From Aegilops tauschii subsp. strangulata (lineage: Eukaryota > Streptophyta > Magnoliopsida > Poales > Poaceae): a DNA stretch of 64,000 nt. The notes below the pieces were generated by a model that was not told the origin of the DNA, searched no databases, and worked only from the letters and a program-made list of their open reading frames with translations. Below, in pieces: positions 59,757 through 64,000 of the stretch. Both the position numbers and the translations under genes were made by a program. The stretch covers positions 501,588,544-501,652,543 of the forward strand of contig NC_053037.3 in assembly GCF_002575655.3 (NCBI RefSeq), given 5' to 3'. Position 1 is the stretch's first letter. The number at the start of each line of letters is the position of its first letter.

Positions 59757-61962
59757 CTGGACATTGCAAATTCAAAAAAGAGCAAGGAAAATAATATAGT
59801 AGGGAGTGTTGTTACTCGTCGGGTGAAACGGAAAAGGTTCTGCCGTCGAGATTCTACTGGTACTTATAGTGCAGTAGAAGGTCCAAGTCCACCGGCTAAA
59901 TCTACAAACGCAGTATCACCTGCTCCACCAGCTGCAGCATCCGCTTCAACGGCACCAGCATCTCAACCAGTTACTCGTTCGTTTGCTCCGGAACTGGCCA
60001 GTTCCCAACCTGCCTTCACACCTAACACTACTTCCGAAGCACTGCTGACACAACATGACTTGGCAAGATCAGATGAACCTCTTGAGCATCAACACTAAGA
60101 CGGTACCTGACCGAGTCAAGTTGCAGTTGCATGCTCCTTTATATGTACTCTCACAGTTTGATGTACACTAACACTTTCCATATTCGTTGTTGAACTAGCA
60201 CCACGGCGCAAGCGGAAACAAACATCAGTGGTAATGCTTGATAGATTAACAAAATCTAAAGGAGGAAGAATGGAGATCCATTTTGAGGCAGGTTAAAAAA
60301 GGCCACGTGATGCTACAGAGTCCAGTACAGGAATGAGAAAGACAATACCCAGTTTAACACCTTCCTTGACCATTTATCCGTAAGTAATGTTATTCATAGC
60401 AATTAGTAATATTGTCTTGCTCTGTCCCATACTTTCTACCTTCCTCCTAATAGGACTCACATTCTTTTTTCAACAGATGAGGTTCAAGATGGATCCGAAA
60501 GATGATGCAACTAAACAAGCATACACTCATGTTTTTCAGTCTGCTCTGCGACAGTATCGGTACCACCTTAGAAAATCTCACTTTGAAGGCAAGGCTAACA
60601 ATGAAATCGCCCAAACATCTCTAGTGGAATATATTACAGATGAAGACTGGACAGCCCTCGTTAAACACTGGTCTGATCCAAAGTATCAGGTAGGCTATAT
60701 GTATTTGATCAGACCACATATTGAACTTGTATTTATGTATGTGCCTTACAAGTGTATCTTCTTCTAGGCTAACTGTTTGAAGAACAAAACCAACCGTTCT
60801 AAAGTGAAATTCCAACAGACAACAGGATCTCGTAGCTATATTGCACACTGCGAGGTTCTTGTAAATAGCTGCTAGTTCCTTCTTTTTTTGTGACATATTA
60901 TCGTATCTATATTGACTTGTTCCAAATACAGAGGAAAGCCCGTGCGGACTAAAAAGAACCTGAACCGAATGCAGTGCAAATCTTCAAGGATTGCCACACC
61001 AGCAAGATGAAGGGCATGAGCACACCAGTTCAAGACGCTGCTGTAAGTCCTTACTCCTCCTGCCTTGAACTGATTGGTACTGTGATGTGTTCATTTAACT
61101 ACTTGGTTTGCAGCCAATGTCAGTTACGTTGTTCACTTTTATTCACAGTTGTCTTAACGTATCATTTCACCTTACATGGTTTAAAAGAGATGAAGGATAT
61201 TCTTTTGGTCTTGATCTGTAATCTAGTTGTTATGTTCACGTGCGCACACAATGATAAAATAGCCTGTTTGTTTTATATCTGTTTGCCCATGATATGAATG
61301 ATGTCATACTATGTTCATCCTACTTCAAACCATGTCTCTTTATCCTTGGATGTCAACGAATGTGAGGAAATAGACAATACAGTAGGCATGCTACATGGAC
61401 ATATGTTCCGAAAGTGATTTTATTATGTAGTTCGCACTAAAATACATGCTAATGTATGATAGTAGTTCACCAAAATAAGTTATGTATAAATGTTTAACCT
61501 ACTTCGTTTGTTTTTATCTCATTAGTAACTTATCTGGTACACTAATCTACAAGTTCAAACTTTCAGGAAGCTATGGAACAAATGACTGAACAGCCGCAAC
61601 CACCTGAAGGTGACGAGGGTACTACAAGCACAATGTCACCTCTTGCTGCAGTGCGTCAGTATCTCTCCACTAACAGTGCAAAAAGCACCTTCCTGCGTAA
61701 TTCTGGGTTGGTTGTCAAGGTAACCTCGTCCAAATCGCCTACTGAACAAAATCTTCCTGCTAGACAGAGTGATATATCTGTGCTCCAGACACAAGTCCAA
61801 TCCCTAATGGACATTGTTTCGGAAACAAGAATAGTGGTTGAGAAATGTCGTCAAGATATGAATGGTTTTGAAACCAGACTATCGGACATTCGCTTCGTTG
61901 TTCAAGAGCAATGGCGGAAGAAAGGTGGAGATCATGCTGCTCCATCAGATTCTACAGCCTAA

Positions 61963-62990
61963 AACATTAGCACTCAGGTCAAATGATCTGTGCTTCTATA
62001 CATCTGATGGTGCTTTTATCTGGAAGGACTGTAAACTTTATGCCAACAGACCTTTTGTTGTATGGTTGGAATTTATTTTGTTGTGATACAACATTTATGA
62101 TGCTGCCTCAGGCTGCAGTAAGTACGACGCTATTTTTGTATAGTGTAGGTTTATCTTAGTAATGTATTCGGCCAAAAGCTTCGTAGGAGCCCAACATGCC
62201 AACATTCGTCGGGCCCATTCCAATTGGGCTAAAAATGATTACGGGCCAAAATTGGCATGTAGCCCACTAAAAATATCTGGGCCTAAATCAGCATAAGCTT
62301 TCATATTTTTCTGGTAGGCCTGTGCCCATAATGGGCCTTTAACAGGCCTAAACATAATTTGGGCCCTCAGTAAAAATAGGCTGTTTACAGGTGTAAATAT
62401 CTCGAGCCCATAAAAAACATGGGCCTTTAATAGACCGAAAGTGAGATTGGGCCCTGATTGTGCCAAATAACCCACTGGACTTAGCAGGCCGACATGGTGG
62501 CCCATTTACGATGCGGATCTTTGACAGGCCGAAATTCGGACAGGCCGTAAATGCGTCGACCTAATACACGGGCCTTTAACAGGCCGGAACTTCGGTCGGG
62601 CTAGATTATCGTCATTTTTATATGGGCCGTTAATGGCCCCGATATGACGTTGGGCCACATATGGCCAATGGTTTACGTCCGGCATTAACAGGCCGAAAAT
62701 GACAACAGGCCGAAGTGGCCCAAAGCTATAGTGGGCCTCTAACAGGCTGAATGTCAGACATGACCGAATATGACCCAAATCCTTCACGGTCGTTTATGGG
62801 ACGAAAGTTTTGATGGCCTGTAAATGGACCCAAATGAAGCCGGACCTTTAACGGGCCGGAAATACACCGGGCCGTAATTTGGCCCAATTACTTAGCGGAC
62901 TATTAACGGGCCAGAAGTGACCATGGGCCGCGTTGATGACAAGTTTAGGACAGGCTTTTGACGGGCCAATTTGACAGAGAATGTTGGGCC
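61963..62990 (+). other. right subterminal zone, first part
   Basis: After the TNPA-like gene's 3' UTR, from about 62190 the sequence is saturated with GGGCC/GGCCC and acaggcc words at irregular 15-40 bp spacing. These are likely protein-binding subterminal repeats. Minus-strand frames here repeat a RPVKGP-like word and are artefacts. Confidence 0.7.
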
Positions 62991-63240
62991 TTTAGCTGGG
63001 CCGGCCCATTATGGTCTGCAGAATCTTGTGGTCCTTTAGCTGGGCCGGCCCATTGTGGTCCGCAAAATCTTGTGGGCCTTTAGCTGGGCCGGCCCATTAT
63101 GGTCTGCAAAATCGTGTGGGCCTTTAGCTGGGCCGGCCCATTATGGTCCGCTAAATTTTGTGGCCTTTAGCTGGGCCGGCCCATTATGGTCCGCTAAATC
63201 TTATGGGCCTTCGGTTTGGCCGGCCCATTTAAACTTTGTG
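62991..63240 (+). repeat. 44-bp tandem repeat with GGGCCGGCCC palindrome
   Basis: TTTAGCTGGGCCGGCCCATT at 62991, 63035, 63079, 63123 and 63166, and a diverged copy (TTCGGTTTGGCCGGCCCATT) at 63210. Period 43-44 bp. Confidence 0.95.
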
Positions 63241-63651
63241 GGCCACTTTTGGGCCGTTCCACGTGTCAACATATCATAGGCCCATCTCGACCGTTGGATG
63301 AGTGACACATGTGCCAACGCGGAGCTGACGCGTGGATCCGTCAGCCAATGAGAATTTTACACATGGAAAATCGGCATTGGCCGTGGCTGTTAACGGGTTA
63401 TCGGATCCAAAATCCGACCCGATAGCTTAACGGCGTTCCGTTACGGTGGATGCCATGTGTCAGTCACCCTTGACGAAAGTACTACTGTGACGCGCGATTT
63501 ATCGTCATGGAAGTGGACACTTCTGTGATGATAATTTTGGCAATGTCATGGAACACTTCTACGACAGCACAAGTATGACTATCTTGATTATGTCATAAAT
63601 TTGTCATGGATGTACATGCATGACAGAAAACGTGACCTACTGTGACAAACA
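63241..63651 (+). other. right subterminal zone, terminal part
   Basis: Contains gttaacgggttatcggatcc and TGTGACR/TCATGG words on both strands, matching the style of 30537-30660 at the left end. Confidence 0.6.
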
Positions 63652-63677
63652 TCACGGAAGTGTATTTTTTTGTAGTG
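63652..63677 (-). repeat. right terminal inverted repeat of the CACTA element
   Basis: Reverse complement begins CACTACAAAAAAATACAC and ends TTCCGTGA; partner of 30512-30536. AAC follows at 63678-63680. Confidence 0.88.
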
Positions 63678-63680
63678 AAC

Positions 63681-63760
63681 AGGCTAGGCAATGGTTTAAA
63701 ACTCCGTTGCGGAAAGGGGGTTAAACCGTTGGTATTGGACGTCATGGTGGTCCAGCTTCA
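63681..63760 (+). mobile_element. second half of segment S, older CACTA-like element resuming
   Basis: aggctaggcaatggttt, gttgcggaaagggggttaaa match the second half of 15524-15650, while the first half lies at 28762-28803. The sequence 28804-63680 therefore seems to interrupt one older element. Confidence 0.5.
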
Positions 63761-64000
63761 TAATACAAAATGCGTAAGTTGGTAGAAAGTTATGGACTAC
63801 CATGCAAGTGGATATATGTAACACGTTCTCAATTTTCATATTTTATAAGGGTGTTTTGAAGGGTCTGTCCTGCTTAATACATTTTGGGGTTTTTGCTAAA
63901 AAAGTATAAAATTAGGAAAATCATTCGCTAACATGGATAGTTAGAAATGAAAAATGTATATGATTTTTAAAATGGATAGGCGCTCTCTGAAACCATCCAT
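63761..64000 (+). other. unassigned AT-rich sequence to window end
   Basis: No gene, repeat or terminus recognised. Confidence 0.5.

Larger units (their letters stand above)
54199..61962 (+). pseudogene. TNPA-like gene of the CACTA element (Ptta/En/Spm, Transposase_24 type), decayed
   Basis: Proposed exons: 54199-54307, 55035-55207, 55436-55588, 55963-56115, 56694-56843, 57436-57612, 58163-58339, 59034-59195, 59757-60102, 60199-60379, 60477-60689, 60768-60854, 60932-61042, 61567-61962; about 860 residues, phases consistent. Start MGSSKAAPSS. The middle is a repeated Ser/Pro/Arg-rich module. The C-terminal third carries the family signature: DEDWTALVKHWSDPKYQ, NRSKVKFQQTTGSRSYIAH, VQIFKDCHTSKMKGM, then a coiled-coil-like tail. 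TNPA-type proteins bind subterminal repeats and assist TNPD. Damage: stops at 60096, 60294 and 60950, a frameshift in exon 60199-60379, and a lost donor (GT to TT) after 56115. Confidence 0.78.
30512..63677 (+). mobile_element. very large CACTA (En/Spm) transposon carrying several genes
   Basis: Starts CACTA at 30512 and ends TAGTG at 63677; the first 25 bases match the last 26 in inverted orientation with one gap and two mismatches; AAC flanks both ends. Total 33,166 bp. Both ends have long subterminal repeat zones. Interior, left to right: F-box/FBD gene (minus), unidentified gene (plus), exonuclease gene (plus), SINE, TNPA-like gene (plus). No TNP2/TNPD-type transposase could be found, so it appears non-autonomous. 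Smaller insertions inside are a Stowaway MITE, a foldback element and an Au-type SINE. Confidence 0.82.

Noticed and set aside
30512..63677. A TNP2/TNPD transposase in the large CACTA element
   Set aside because: Looked for on both strands among the open frames; none shows the TNP2 pattern. Only the TNPA-like gene is present.

Overview
The window is repeat-dense plant nuclear DNA, most probably from a Triticeae grass (wheat, Aegilops, rye or barley). This is inferred from element types known in that tribe: a Sirevirus-type copia element, several gypsy families, BARE1/Angela-type LTR sequence, CACTA elements with TGGGCC-rich ends, a Stowaway MITE and an Au-type SINE. I see no tRNA or rRNA genes and no prokaryotic features. 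Almost everything is nested transposable elements; family names come from recognition only and were not checked by database search.

Left third (1-26290), nested LTR retrotransposons. A gypsy-type LTR (1-230, resuming at 15110-15523) is split by a ~14.9 kb copia/Sirevirus element (231-15109) with two LTRs, tRNA-Met primer site, gag, pol, a large third ORF and several polypurine tracts. Its coding regions carry stops, frameshifts and a deletion. Its 3' LTR is split by a 1507-bp solo LTR of another family (12591-14097). Then come a CACTA-like scrap, a truncated LTR of the solo-LTR family in the opposite orientation, and a degenerate gypsy gag-pol (16345-26290) split by a complete 7.3 kb LTR element (16527-23872, minus strand, perfect GCGCG target duplication). 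That element has a single degenerate ORF and no recognisable pol.

Middle (26291-30511). A gene with a GRF-type zinc-finger motif and a coiled-coil tail lies in what looks like an older CACTA element, followed by six exact 45-bp tandem repeats. Next are the 3' part of a BARE1/Angela-like LTR and a gypsy leader scrap.

Right half (30512-63677). This is the most notable object: one very large CACTA transposon of about 33.2 kb, with CACTA termini, ~25-bp inverted repeats and matching AAC target duplications. It has elaborate repeats at both ends, a decayed TNPA-like (Ptta/En/Spm, Transposase_24 type) gene, and three further genes that may be captured host sequence: an F-box/FBD gene with an open three-exon model, an open single-exon DEDDy 3'-5' exonuclease, and an unidentified two-exon gene. 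No TNP2/TNPD transposase is visible, so mobility would have needed help in trans. The TNPA-like gene contains a tandem array of phase-0 exons on a ~730-bp period, all in frame. The SINE, MITE and a foldback element lie inside the CACTA. After it (63681-64000) an older CACTA-like segment appears to resume.
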